Positions 1 through 8,674 of a stretch of DNA of 64,000 nt are shown here, piece after piece (positions within the stretch are counted from its first letter, which is position 1; the number at the start of each line of letters is the position of its first letter). A program made the position numbers and the translations under genes. The stretch comes from Desulfallas sp. Bu1-1 (GTDB lineage Bacteria > Bacillota > Desulfotomaculia > Desulfotomaculales > Desulfallaceae): NCBI RefSeq assembly GCF_015594625.1, contig NZ_JADNRQ010000005.1, forward strand, positions 62,001 through 126,000, given 5' to 3'. Under the pieces are notes generated by a model. That model was given only the letters and a program-made list of their open reading frames with translations, made no database searches and was not told where the DNA came from.

Positions 1-1
1 C

Positions 2-937
2 CTGGCTGTGTTGCCATTCTTTCACGTGTATGGCATGACCTCCTGCATGAACCTGGCCATGGCCGCCGGAACTACTTTGATCCTGGTACCGCGTTTCGTG
101 CCGGAGGAGATAGCCAAAATAATCAGCGAATACAAGCCCACGTTCTTCCCGGGCGTACCGACCATGTTTATCGCTTTGCTTAATTGTCCCGAATTCAAGG
201 ATTACAGCAACGTGATGGTGTACAATTCCGGCGGCGCGCCCATGCCCGTGGATGTCATCCTGAAATATGACAAATTGCTGGAGGGAACCGGCTCGGATAT
301 AGGAGAGGGCTACGGTCTTTCCGAATCCTCACCCACTACTCACTGCAACCCGCTTTTTGGTGTTAAAAAGCCGGGCAGCATCGGCATTCCCTTCCCGGCC
401 ACCGACGCCGCCGTGGTTGATCCCGGAACCGGGAAATTCTTGCCGCCGGGCCAGGTGGGAGAGCTTGTTATCCGGGGGCCCCAGGTGATGAAAGGTTACT
501 GGAATATGCCGGAACAAACCGCGCAGACCCTAAAAGACGGTTGGTTGTACACCGGCGATATGGCCAGAATGGACGAGGACGGGTATTTTTATATTGTCGA
601 CCGTAAAAAGGATATGATTATTGCCAGCGGCTACAACATCTACCCGCGGGAGATTGAAGAAGTGCTGTTCGAGCATCCCAAGGTGCAGGAGGCGGTGGTG
701 GCGGGAGTACCGCATGCCTACCGGGGGGAAACGGTGAAAGCCTATATTGTGCTCAAGCAGGGAGAAACCGCGACGGAGGAAGAGATAATAGCCTACTGCA
801 AGGAAAAGCTGGCTCCCTACAAGGTACCCAAGCTAATTGAATTCAGGAATGAACTGCCCAAGTCAGCGGTGGGTAAATTGCTGCGGCGCAAGCTGGTGGA
901 GGAAGAAAAGCAAAAATTACAAGCTTCCGGAAAATAA
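2..937 (+). CDS. AMP-forming acyl-CoA synthetase, 5' truncated by window
   Basis: This is the C-terminal two thirds of an ANL-superfamily acyl-CoA ligase, which activates a carboxylic acid to its CoA thioester with ATP giving AMP and PPi. The reading frame is open from base 2, so the start lies outside the window. Visible motifs are LPFFHVYGM, GYGLSESSP (the A5 region), YTGDMARMDEDGYF with the adenylate-binding Asp, the DRKKDMI hinge, and the C-terminal catalytic lysine motif PKSAVGKLLRRKL. The overall look is that of long-chain fatty acid CoA ligases, but substrate cannot be read from the sequence. It converges on the liv operon and shares a bidirectional terminator with it. Confidence 0.93.
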   Translation: MAVLPFFHVYGMTSCMNLAMAAGTTLILVPRFVPEEIAKIISEYKPTFFPGVPTMFIALLNCPEFKDYSNVMVYNSGGAPMPVDVILKYDKLLEGTGSDIGEGYGLSESSPTTHCNPLFGVKKPGSIGIPFPATDAAVVDPGTGKFLPPGQVGELVIRGPQVMKGYWNMPEQTAQTLKDGWLYTGDMARMDEDGYFYIVDRKKDMIIASGYNIYPREIEEVLFEHPKVQEAVVAGVPHAYRGETVKAYIVLKQGETATEEEIIAYCKEKLAPYKVPKLIEFRNELPKSAVGKLLRRKLVEEEKQKLQASGK

Positions 938-990
938 ATCAAAAAAAGCCACTCCTCAATGTGCGGCTTTAAGTTTAAATTAAAAAAGGC

Positions 991-1028
991 CCAATAAAAC
1001 CCGGCACAGTACTGCCGGGTTTTATTGG
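991..1028. terminator. Bidirectional hairpin terminator
   Basis: A perfect 16-bp inverted repeat (991-1006 with 1013-1028, six-base loop CAGTAC) lies between the convergent ligase and livF genes. Both outer flanks are A/T-containing, and a bidirectional terminator is the simplest reading. Confidence 0.8.
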
Positions 1029-1047
1029 GGTATTGGGGGGGAAGGGA

Positions 1048-1758
1048 TTATGCTCCAAGATAAGCTTTTTTAACCATATCATTATTTCTAAGCTCCCGGC
1101 TTAAGCCGGACAGCACCAGTTTCCCGTTTTCCAGAACATATCCCCGGTCTGTAATCATTAAGGCCATATTGGCGTTTTGTTCCGACAGAAAGACCGTGGT
1201 GCCCATTTCCTTGCTGATGCTTTTAATGGCATCTGCTATTTTCTGCACTACCAGCGGCGCCAGCCCCATGGAGGGTTCGTCCAGCAGCAGCATGTCCGGT
1301 TTGGACATCAGCGCGCGGGCGATGGCCAGCATCTGCTGCTGCCCGCCGCTGAAGGTTCCGGCCGGCTGGTTGCGCCTTTCCTTGAGAATGGGAAACAATT
1401 CGTAAACCTGTTCCAGGGTCTGCTGCACCCCTTTGGGGTCTTTGCGCCTGGTGTATGCCCCCAGCATCAAATTTTTGTATACCGACAGCTGGGGAAATAG
1501 CTGGCGTCCTTCCGGGCAGAGGGACAAGCCCAGTGCCACTATTTTATGGGGTGGCAGCTTGTTGATTTTCAACCCCTTGAATTCGATTGATCCATTGGCT
1601 GGTTTCAACACTCCGGCAATGGTCCTGAATAGCGTGGTTTTTCCGGCGCCGTTGCTGCCCAGGAGCGCGACAAATTCCCCTTTTTCAATTTCCAGGGAGA
1701 CATTCCGGATTGCCGCAAAACCGCCGATGACCGTGGTGACTTCCTTCAATTTAAGCAA
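1048..1758 (-). CDS. livF: Branched-chain-type ABC transporter ATPase LivF
   Basis: Second ATP-binding subunit of a branched-chain amino acid or carboxylate type ABC importer. Walker A is GSNGAGKTT, the signature is SGGQQQM, and Walker B is DMLLLDEPSMGLAP. I start it at the TTG at 1758, preceded by GGAGGGG and overlapping the livG stop (GTTGCTTAA); this gives 236 residues, the usual LivF length. A longer in-frame start at 1842 would add 28 non-homologous residues overlapping livG. Last gene of the minus-strand livK-H-M-G-F operon. The substrate is not evident; the neighbouring acyl-CoA genes suggest an organic acid rather than an amino acid, which is inference. Confidence 0.93.
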   Translation of the reverse strand: MLKLKEVTTVIGGFAAIRNVSLEIEKGEFVALLGSNGAGKTTLFRTIAGVLKPANGSIEFKGLKINKLPPHKIVALGLSLCPEGRQLFPQLSVYKNLMLGAYTRRKDPKGVQQTLEQVYELFPILKERRNQPAGTFSGGQQQMLAIARALMSKPDMLLLDEPSMGLAPLVVQKIADAIKSISKEMGTTVFLSEQNANMALMITDRGYVLENGKLVLSGLSRELRNNDMVKKAYLGA

Positions 1759-2524
1759 CGTAATCCCCTCCCAGGTAGGCCTCAATAACTGCTTGGTCTT
1801 TGCTGACCTCTTCAGGGGTTCCTTCGGCGATCTTTTCACCAAAATTTAATACCACTATCCGGTCGGCCAGGTCCATGATCATGCGCATTTTGTGCTCGAT
1901 TATACATATTGTAAGTCCTGCCGCTTTCATTTTTTTGATCAAGTTGGTTATTCCGTCGGTCTCTTCCTGAATTAAACCGCCGGTGGGTTCATCCAGAAGG
2001 ATGACCCGGGGACTGCTCATCAGCGCCACCCCTATGGCCAGGCGTTTTTGTTCCTCCTGGGAAAGGGTTGATACAAAGTGCAGCGCTTTTTCCGCCAGGC
2101 CGATGAAACCCAGTGTTTCCATGATTTTAGCCTCGCACCCGGCCCGGTCTTCTTTCCAGCGGCGGGTGTGAAAGATAGTGCTCCAAAAACCGCTGCTGGT
2201 GCGCAATTTATACCCGATGGCCAGGTTATCCACCACCCGCAGCTGGTCAAACAGGGCGGTGGTTTGAAAGGTGCGGGCGATGCCTTTATGGGCGATGTGG
2301 TAGGGTTTAAGACCCGAAATATCTTCGCCATTCAGGTAAATTTTGCCGGAAGTGGGACGCAGCATGCCGCTGATCAAATTAAACACGGTGGTTTTGCCGG
2401 CCCCGTTTGGACCGATAATGGCTAAAATATCCCCCCGGTTGACACCAAAACTGACTTCGCTTACGGCAACCAGACCTTCAAAATGCTTGGTCAGGTTTTC
2501 CACTTTCAGCAGCACTCGGTACAC
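1751..2524 (-). CDS. livG: Branched-chain-type ABC transporter ATPase LivG
   Basis: First ATP-binding subunit of the Liv-type importer, 257 residues. Walker A is GPNGAGKTT near residue 38, the signature is LSQEEQKRL (a Q/E-rich variant of LSGGQ), and Walker B is VILLDEPTGGL. The C-terminal IEHKMRMIMDLADRI stretch is typical of LivG. GTG start at 2524 with GGAAGG upstream; it overlaps the end of livM by 47 bases and the livF start by a few bases, so the four membrane and ATPase genes are translationally coupled. Confidence 0.93.
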   Translation of the reverse strand: MYRVLLKVENLTKHFEGLVAVSEVSFGVNRGDILAIIGPNGAGKTTVFNLISGMLRPTSGKIYLNGEDISGLKPYHIAHKGIARTFQTTALFDQLRVVDNLAIGYKLRTSSGFWSTIFHTRRWKEDRAGCEAKIMETLGFIGLAEKALHFVSTLSQEEQKRLAIGVALMSSPRVILLDEPTGGLIQEETDGITNLIKKMKAAGLTICIIEHKMRMIMDLADRIVVLNFGEKIAEGTPEEVSKDQAVIEAYLGGDYVA

Positions 2525-3506
2525 CTGCCTTCCTGCGATGAGAATAATTCACTGCTTTAACCCGCAGGCTTGCCAGCCCGCCCATCAGTCCCCTGGGAAA
2601 ATAAATGATGACCACGATTAACAGAGCTCCAAAGATCAGCTGGCGGTATTCCTCCAGGAACTGCATGTATTCCATCAATATGGGGATGGCGAATGCGCCG
2701 GCGATTGGCCCGGACAGGGTGGCCGCGCCGCCTAAAAGGAGATAGACCAGCCAGTTGAAGGTAAGCGTGTAAGAAGCGGTGCTGGGACTGATGCTGCCGA
2801 TGATGCTGGCGTAAATTCCCCCGGCCAGGGCGGCGAAAAAGTTGGCCACAACAAACGAAAGCATCTTGGTGGCGAAGGTATTAATGCCCACCGCGTCCGC
2901 CAGCACTTCATTATTACGGACGGCCATAAAACTAAGCCCCTGCAGGGAATAAACCAGCCGGTGCATTACGAATAGCGTAAGCAGCAAAAATGCCAGCACA
3001 AGGTAGTATTGAGCCGTTTGGGTTTGAAACGTGATCTCCCCGGCCAGGGGCAGCGGTATGGGGGAGGGGCGGGGTATGCCCACCACGCCGGTGTGGCCCC
3101 CGGTTAGCGACACCCAATTGCCGGCGATTATGGATACTATGACGCCAAAACACAATGTGGCGATGGCGAAGTACGAGCCCCGCGTGCGCAGGGTTGGAAT
3201 GCCGATTAAGAATCCAACCAAGGCGGCCAGCAGGGCTGAGGCCGGTAGCGCCAGCCAGAAAGAAACCCCCGCTTTGGTCATCAATCCCACCCCGTAAGCC
3301 CCGATACCGAAAAAACCGGCATGGGCCAGGGATGCCTGGCCGGTATAGCCCAGGATCAAGTTCATACTCAAGGTGGCTATGGCAAAAATGCAGCTAATGA
3401 TGATGATCTGAAAAAAATAGCGGTTGGGCACCAGTAGCGGCACTGCCAGGGCTATGGCCAGTATTGCCAGGTAAAACCATTTTTGCTTTATCAACTGCAA
3501 AACCAA
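2478..3506 (-). CDS. livM: Branched-chain-type ABC transporter permease LivM
   Basis: Inner membrane permease of the Liv importer, 342 residues with about nine hydrophobic segments. The family hallmarks GYTGQASLAHAGFFGIGAY (residues about 53-71) and a conserved GGAATLSGPIAGA segment are present. It starts at a TTG (3506) following AAAGGAGG, immediately after the livH stop. The C-terminal tail after residue 315 is hydrophilic and overlaps livG. Confidence 0.92.
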   Translation of the reverse strand: MVLQLIKQKWFYLAILAIALAVPLLVPNRYFFQIIIISCIFAIATLSMNLILGYTGQASLAHAGFFGIGAYGVGLMTKAGVSFWLALPASALLAALVGFLIGIPTLRTRGSYFAIATLCFGVIVSIIAGNWVSLTGGHTGVVGIPRPSPIPLPLAGEITFQTQTAQYYLVLAFLLLTLFVMHRLVYSLQGLSFMAVRNNEVLADAVGINTFATKMLSFVVANFFAALAGGIYASIIGSISPSTASYTLTFNWLVYLLLGGAATLSGPIAGAFAIPILMEYMQFLEEYRQLIFGALLIVVIIYFPRGLMGGLASLRVKAVNYSHRRKAGVPSAAESGKPDQAF

Positions 3507-3508
3507 TG

Positions 3509-4372
3509 TTAACCGGCCTCCTTTCCAAACAAGCCAGTGGGTTTGATGGCCAGGATCAGGATCAGGGCGCCAAAGGCGAATACATCTTTGTAATCAGCCG
3601 ATATGTAACCGCCTCCAAGGGCCTCAATCAGCCCCAGGATATACCCGCCGCATATCGCGCCGGGTACGCTGCCCAGGCCGCCTAGAATAACGATGATAAA
3701 TGCCTTCATTCCCAACAAGGCGCCCATGCTGGGGGAGACCATGAAGATGGGGGCGACCAGGGAAGCGGCTGCGGCGGCCGTGGCGGTGGCTATGGCAAAG
3801 GTCATGGAGGACACCCTGTTTACATTTATCCCCACCAGCATGGCTCCCTCCCTGTTTTGGGCCACTGCTTCAATGGTGGTTCCGGGGGTGGTTTTTTTTA
3901 GGAATAGTTGCAGCAAAATTATTAACACAATGGCCGCGATGATAACAAGCAAGCGCTGCTGGGTCAGGATAATACCCATAATCTCAATGGGATTGGGGTA
4001 GGGATTGGGAATGCGCTGGCCCTGGGGGCCCCATGCTACAATAACAAATGTTTCCAGAAACATCAGCGCCCCGATGGCCGAGATGAATGAATTGATGTGG
4101 GGCTGGTTTCTCAGGGGGCGGTAAACCACGCGTTCAACGAACATTCCCACCAGGGCCAGGACGACCATGGAGGAGATCATGGCCGTCCAAAATCCGAAAC
4201 CGTAAAGAGTCACCAGGAAAAAGGTTACATAACCGCCGAGCATGTAAAGATGGCCGTGGGCAAAGTTCGGTATGTGCAAGATGCCGAAAACCAGCGTCAG
4301 GCCCAGGGCCACCACGGCGTAAGTGCTTCCCAGCATAATTCCGTTAATTATCTGTTGAAGAAACAGTTCCAT
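3509..4372 (-). CDS. livH: Branched-chain-type ABC transporter permease LivH
   Basis: Inner membrane permease of the Liv importer, 287 residues, almost wholly hydrophobic. Diagnostic stretches are GIMLGSTYAVVALGLTLVFGI at the N terminus, the NFAHGHLYMLGGY motif and GGLGSVPGAICGG near residue 235. ATG at 4372 with AGAAGGGTGGG upstream. It is separated from livK by a hairpin and about 640 bases of non-coding DNA, so it may have its own promoter as well as read-through from livK. Confidence 0.92.
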   Translation of the reverse strand: MELFLQQIINGIMLGSTYAVVALGLTLVFGILHIPNFAHGHLYMLGGYVTFFLVTLYGFGFWTAMISSMVVLALVGMFVERVVYRPLRNQPHINSFISAIGALMFLETFVIVAWGPQGQRIPNPYPNPIEIMGIILTQQRLLVIIAAIVLIILLQLFLKKTTPGTTIEAVAQNREGAMLVGINVNRVSSMTFAIATATAAAAASLVAPIFMVSPSMGALLGMKAFIIVILGGLGSVPGAICGGYILGLIEALGGGYISADYKDVFAFGALILILAIKPTGLFGKEAG

Positions 4373-5009
4373 CGGGTCCCACCCTTCTTGCTGTATGAAT
4401 TCTATAAAATAATGACGTGTAAGTCTGTTTCCGCACCCTTCAAGGGGGAATATTATAACTTGCTTGTAAATTGTCTTGAATCAATTGATCCTGCCCCGGG
4501 CCGGCGAAGTGGTTTTTGGGGCAAACGCCGAACAATGATCGCTTGGGGAGAAGAGCATGAATCAATGATTTTTTCCCTGCCGGGGTTTTGTTGCCTGTAT
4601 AAACCACCTCCTTTGAGTCAGATCAGATATAAAATGATTAACAAGGCCTGTCTGTAATAAGATTTTAAAAATGTTTAAAATTAAAATAAAAAAATAAATT
4701 TACATTAATGAGAAAATTAAATATATTTGCATGCACAAAGTATGCCATTGACCTGGCAAATTGGAACCTTTGGGATAATCCAGAAAGGACTTTCTTTTAG
4801 GATGGGCTGGCGATTTCGACCGAATATTATCGTTAAAAAGATAAACAAAAATGTTGTTTAATTGAACATTGCTGCTGGAAGAGCCTCGGTTGCGCTGCAT
4901 CACAGCTCCGTAATGGTGGTAGCTTATTCAATAAATGTAACCGTTTTTATTGCTGTGCCGTTGACCGGGAACGCATGAAATCCCGAACAAGTCCATGGGG
5001 AGAGCAAAT
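4373..5009. other. Non-coding spacer livK-livH
   Basis: About 640 bases without a convincing gene. It contains a minus-strand -24/-12 look-alike (4732-4747) and, at about 4608-4617 on the minus strand, an orphan AAAGGAGGTGG Shine-Dalgarno with no usable start behind it, possibly a trace of a lost gene. Confidence 0.5.
4732..4747 (-). promoter_or_regulatory. Candidate sigma-54 promoter for livHMGF
   Basis: Read on the minus strand this is TGGCATACTTTGTGCA: GG-N10-GC spacing with a good -24 box (TGGCAT) and a -12 box (GTGCA) one base off consensus. It points at livH, leaving a leader of about 350 bases. Confidence 0.4.
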
Positions 5010-5032
5010 CCCACCTCCGGAACGGAGGTGGG
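5010..5032 (-). terminator. Hairpin downstream of livK
   Basis: Perfect 10-bp stem (5010-5019 with 5023-5032, loop GAA) directly after the livK stop. The following minus-strand bases are only weakly T-rich, so it may act as a partial terminator or mRNA 3' stabiliser that sets binding protein above permease expression. Confidence 0.6.
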
Positions 5033-5041
5033 AACGCAAAG

Positions 5042-6349
5042 TTACTTGGTGTAATTTTCCAGCGGCATCCATTTATGGGGATTGGAGGCGGTTATTTTTT
5101 GTTTAAGCTGGTTAAACTCGTCTTCCGTCTTGGTCCAGTAAATATAGCTGATTGGTGTTTCATATTTGCCCTCTTTAATTATCTGCACGGAACCGGACAC
5201 CAGCATTCGTCCCGTGTCTTTTATCCCGTAGTATTCCGCCGGGTATTTATCCCCGGTGAGAGGGAATACTTTCGGAAATGCGGCCCTGATGGCACGAACG
5301 TCTTCCACGGTGCCGGCTTCCTCCATGGCCCGGGCCAGTGCGTGCATGGCGCAGTAGTTGAGCACGGCCTCCCAGGTGTTGTGTACTTTATATTTTTCGG
5401 TGTACTTATTATTAAAAATACTCGCCATTTGGGTTGGTATGTCCTTCACCGCCGCCACGCCGATGACGTTTTCCATCATGCTGGTGCTGCCTTTGAAGAC
5501 CTCGTCGACAATGTAATCCATCTTGGCCTGGTCGATCAGGATGAAGCCGCCCTTATAACCCAGTGTCCGGGCCTGTTCTATCACCAGCCCGGTGGGGGAC
5601 GAGGGTCCTCCGACAACCATAACATCGGGCTTGGTGGCAATGGCCGCGGTCAACTGGGAGGAGAAATCCGTTTCGGTGTAATAATTGGCCGGCTGGTCCG
5701 CGGTAACTTGACCGCCCAGCTCGTGTTCCCAGTACTCCTTGAAGGCTTCACGCCACTCGTCGCCATACGCCCCCAGGGTGATCACCATGGCCGCCTTGCG
5801 CCAGCCCTGCTCCCAGGCCACGTCGGAAAAGCCCCTGACGTATGCCGTAAACGGAGGTGGGATGGATACGGTCAGCTCGTTGTTCATTTCATCAACTTTT
5901 GGGGTGCTGGTGTAAGCCATAATGATGAATTCGTTTCCGGGTTCCTGGTTTATTTCCATCATCGGAGCGATGGTATTGAATACAGGATTGAACACCGCGG
6001 GCGCCTTGTACTGATCGCGGAACCGCCTGGCGTTGTTCACCGCCTGGGTGGGATCGGCCATATCATCCAGTTTTTCCAGTTTGAACACATACTTTTGGCC
6101 GTTGACGGTGATGCCGCCGGCTTCGTTGATGTCGTTAATTGCGCAGTCGACGCCGTTGAGACAATCCTGCCCGTATTGCGCGCCTGGTCCGCTCAGGGGA
6201 CCGGTGTAACCGATAATCACCTCTTTGGGCGGTTCGCCCGAGCCGCCGCCGGATTTATCCCCTTCCTGCTTCGAGCCGCCGCCACAGCCTGCCAGGGCAA
6301 GCGCCAGGCTCAACACTAGTAAAAAGGTCAATCCTTTTAACCGCTTCAT
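5042..6349 (-). CDS. livK: Branched-chain-type ABC transporter substrate-binding lipoprotein
   Basis: Extracytoplasmic binding protein of the Liv importer, 435 residues, type I periplasmic-binding fold (Peripla_BP_6). A lipoprotein signal peptide is clear: MKRLKG basic start, hydrophobic core, lipobox LALAGC, then a Gly/Ser-rich linker. The mature part begins with VIIGYTGPLSGPGAQYG, the usual start of this family. I chose the ATG at 6349 because GGAGGG sits seven bases upstream; an ATG six codons earlier lacks a site and would add residues before the basic n-region. The ligand is unknown; similar proteins bind amides, amino acids or aromatic and short acids. Confidence 0.93.
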   Translation of the reverse strand: MKRLKGLTFLLVLSLALALAGCGGGSKQEGDKSGGGSGEPPKEVIIGYTGPLSGPGAQYGQDCLNGVDCAINDINEAGGITVNGQKYVFKLEKLDDMADPTQAVNNARRFRDQYKAPAVFNPVFNTIAPMMEINQEPGNEFIIMAYTSTPKVDEMNNELTVSIPPPFTAYVRGFSDVAWEQGWRKAAMVITLGAYGDEWREAFKEYWEHELGGQVTADQPANYYTETDFSSQLTAAIATKPDVMVVGGPSSPTGLVIEQARTLGYKGGFILIDQAKMDYIVDEVFKGSTSMMENVIGVAAVKDIPTQMASIFNNKYTEKYKVHNTWEAVLNYCAMHALARAMEEAGTVEDVRAIRAAFPKVFPLTGDKYPAEYYGIKDTGRMLVSGSVQIIKEGKYETPISYIYWTKTEDEFNQLKQKITASNPHKWMPLENYTK

Positions 6350-6716
6350 TTTTTTCCCTCCAAGCATTAGTTAGTAACCGGTCTTGAAACTTTCCAAATG
6401 AACAAGCGCCGCTTATGTTAGGTGTTTTTCCCGGAAAATCACCTCCTTGCCTGTTAGTAATTAATTTTTAAAATACATAAAACATAGTAAATTAAAAAAA
6501 ATTAGAAAATTATGTTGATTTATGCCTTAATCATTTATTGGTAAAAGTGTACAAATTCATTATAAACGGTGGGATTTGAACAAATAATATTTTTCCCGCC
6601 AAATGACATAATGCTTATTACGGGGGCGCCTTAATTATGACGCGCCCCCGGTATCATATATGCGATGTTATCAGAGCTATCCGGCGAATGTAACACGGTA
6701 TTGAATTTCGCCGGGT
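6350..6716. other. Non-coding spacer upstream of livK
   Basis: AT-rich, about 370 bases. It holds the acyl-CoA dehydrogenase terminator (6621-6650) and presumably the livK promoter; I see no clear -24/-12 or -35/-10 pair. Confidence 0.5.
6621..6650 (-). terminator. Hairpin terminator after acyl-CoA dehydrogenase gene
   Basis: Nine-bp GC-rich stem CGGGGGCGC (6621-6629) with GCGCCCCCG (6642-6650), twelve-base AT-rich loop, just downstream of the minus-strand dehydrogenase stop. Confidence 0.65.
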
Positions 6717-8540
6717 TTACAGTCCTTCTTCCAGGATATCGACAGCGGAAGTGTCGCAGTCCTTGATGATTTCGGCAATTTTAAATATCTCGGGAACAAT
6801 GTTCCTGATATAGAACCTGGCGGTTTGCACTTTCCCCTGGTAGAACGGGTAGTCAAAGTGATTCTCGCCCAGTTCCTGGATCTTCTGTAATGCAACCGCC
6901 GCCTGTTCCAACAGCAACGACCCGCCCCAGAGCATGGCGGTGGCGTGCAGAACCCTGGTGGAGTATAAGGGCACGATTTTAATGTTTTTGGCGAAGTTCG
7001 CGGCGATAAAGCCCTGAATTTCCCGGTAGGCGCCCACCGCCTTGCTCATGATTTCATATTCCCGGGCAAAGCCTTCGAGGTCTTTGTTGCTTTCAATGGA
7101 CTCGGCCACTTCCTTGAACCACTCGGCAAAAATCTTGCCGTTGTCCAGCCTCCACTTTCTGCCCACCAGGTCCAAGGACTGGATAAAGTTGGTGCCCTCC
7201 CAGATGGACAGGATTTTGGAATCCCTGGCGCACTGGGCCACGGGGTATTCCTCGGTAAAGCCGTACCCGCCGTGTACCTGGATGGCTTCCGCGGTGGTCT
7301 GCCAGACCATATCCGAGGGATAGGCTTTGATCAGCGGGTTGTTGACTTCGATTCTTCTCTGGGCCATTTTCCTTTCTTCGGGGTCATTGCTGTACCTGGA
7401 CAGGTCAATGTAATAAGAGTTTTTCATGATCATGGCCCGGGAGGCCTCGATGATGGATTTCTGGAACAGCAGCATCCTCCTGATGTCCTCGTGCTCGATA
7501 ATGCGCACCCTCGGGCCCTTGGGATTGCTGATCGACTTGCCCTGGACGCGTTCCTTGGCGTACTGGAGTGCGTAGTTGTAAGCCGCCTGGGCGATGGCCA
7601 TGGCGGTAAGGCCGGTGCCCTGCCTGGCGCCGTTCATCATTACGAACATCTGGGCCATACCTTCGGCCTTTCCGTTTTCATCGGGGGGGTTCCCTAGCAG
7701 GATGCCGCGGCAGGTGCCCTCGTCACCGAAGCTCAACATGGCGGTGGCGGAACCCTTGATGCCCATTTTGTGTTCAATGGCCACCGTGGTTACGTCGTTG
7801 GGCTCGCCCAGGCTGCCGTCCTCATTGACCCAGATTTTGGGGACAATGAACAGGGAGATGCCCTTGGTGCCGGGAGCTGCTCCTTCGCATTTAGCCAGCA
7901 GCAGGTGAATGATATTTTCGGTCAGGTCATGGTCGCCCGCGGTGATGAAACACTTGGTCCCCTTGATTTTATACACCCTGGGGTCTTCGGTGGCAAAGGC
8001 CTTGGTGGTGATTTCCCCCACGTCGGAGCCGCAGCAGGGTTCGGTCAGGCACATGGTGCCCGACCATTCGCCGCTGTACATTTTGGGCAGGAACCGTTTT
8101 TTGTCTTCTTCCGTGCCGAACAATTCGATCAAGTTGGATGCGCCTTTGGCCAGGCCGATGTAAGGGTGAAAGGCCGGGTTGGCCGCGTTGAAAAACTCCT
8201 CCAGGGCAATGTGCAGCAAGGTGGGCAATTTGCCCTCCTCGTCGGGGTCGAACTGGGAGTTGCCGTAACCGTTTTCTTGCATGAATTGGTAAAGTTTGTG
8301 GAAAGACGGCGGTGTAGTTACTTTGCCGTCCTCGAATTTGGCGCCGATTTTGTCCCCGTCGATGTTGGTGGGGGCGACGACTTCCTTGGCCACCTTCAGG
8401 CCTTCGTCCAGGATCATGTCAATGTCGTCCATTTCGTAGTTGTCCTTGAAGGCGTCGAAGTTCAGGATTTTTTCCGTGTTCAGCCATTCTTTGAGGATAA
8501 ATTTGTGGTCGCGATTGGAATAGATGAAGTTGCTGGACAT
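6717..8540 (-). CDS. Acyl-CoA dehydrogenase (long form, about 600 residues)
   Basis: FAD-dependent acyl-CoA dehydrogenase of 607 residues, the extended subfamily that carries an extra C-terminal domain beyond the usual 380-residue core. Seen: an N-terminal helical domain, MCLTEPCCGSDVG (flavin/substrate loop), QAAYNYALQYAKERVQG, and the catalytic-base region GGYGFTEEYPVAQ...ILSIWEGTN. ATG at 8540 after AAAAGGAG. It is the last gene of the beta-oxidation-like block, so it would interconvert a saturated acyl-CoA and enoyl-CoA; no ETF genes occur in the window. Substrate chain length is not readable. Confidence 0.9.
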   Translation of the reverse strand: MSSNFIYSNRDHKFILKEWLNTEKILNFDAFKDNYEMDDIDMILDEGLKVAKEVVAPTNIDGDKIGAKFEDGKVTTPPSFHKLYQFMQENGYGNSQFDPDEEGKLPTLLHIALEEFFNAANPAFHPYIGLAKGASNLIELFGTEEDKKRFLPKMYSGEWSGTMCLTEPCCGSDVGEITTKAFATEDPRVYKIKGTKCFITAGDHDLTENIIHLLLAKCEGAAPGTKGISLFIVPKIWVNEDGSLGEPNDVTTVAIEHKMGIKGSATAMLSFGDEGTCRGILLGNPPDENGKAEGMAQMFVMMNGARQGTGLTAMAIAQAAYNYALQYAKERVQGKSISNPKGPRVRIIEHEDIRRMLLFQKSIIEASRAMIMKNSYYIDLSRYSNDPEERKMAQRRIEVNNPLIKAYPSDMVWQTTAEAIQVHGGYGFTEEYPVAQCARDSKILSIWEGTNFIQSLDLVGRKWRLDNGKIFAEWFKEVAESIESNKDLEGFAREYEIMSKAVGAYREIQGFIAANFAKNIKIVPLYSTRVLHATAMLWGGSLLLEQAAVALQKIQELGENHFDYPFYQGKVQTARFYIRNIVPEIFKIAEIIKDCDTSAVDILEEGL

Positions 8541-8579
8541 GTGTTCGCTCTCCTTTTCGTTAATTAGCTATTTAACTTG

Positions 8580-8660
8580 CTCCTCTCACTCCGGAAATCC
8601 GCCGGATCGCCTTGCATCTCGTTGTGACTTGGCTATCCGGCGGTTTCTTCCGTTCGTTGC
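8580..8660 (-). repeat. Intergenic hairpin repeat, copy A
   Basis: Between the crotonase and dehydrogenase genes lies a near-perfect inverted repeat: 8594-8611 (GAAATCCGCCGGATCGCC) against 8631-8647 (GGCTATCCGGCGGTTTC). Both arms and their outer flanks (CGAACGGAA and GGAGTGAG-GGAGCA, minus strand) recur in the 42.07-42.26 kb element, but in swapped order. Confidence 0.75.
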
Positions 8661-8674
8661 GCGGCGAGAAATTG

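Noticed and set aside
5075-6319. A 414-codon open frame on the plus strand opposite livK
   Set aside because: It is antisense to a clear lipoprotein gene, is Gly/His/Val-rich as expected from the complement of GC-biased codons, and has no ribosome site or motif.
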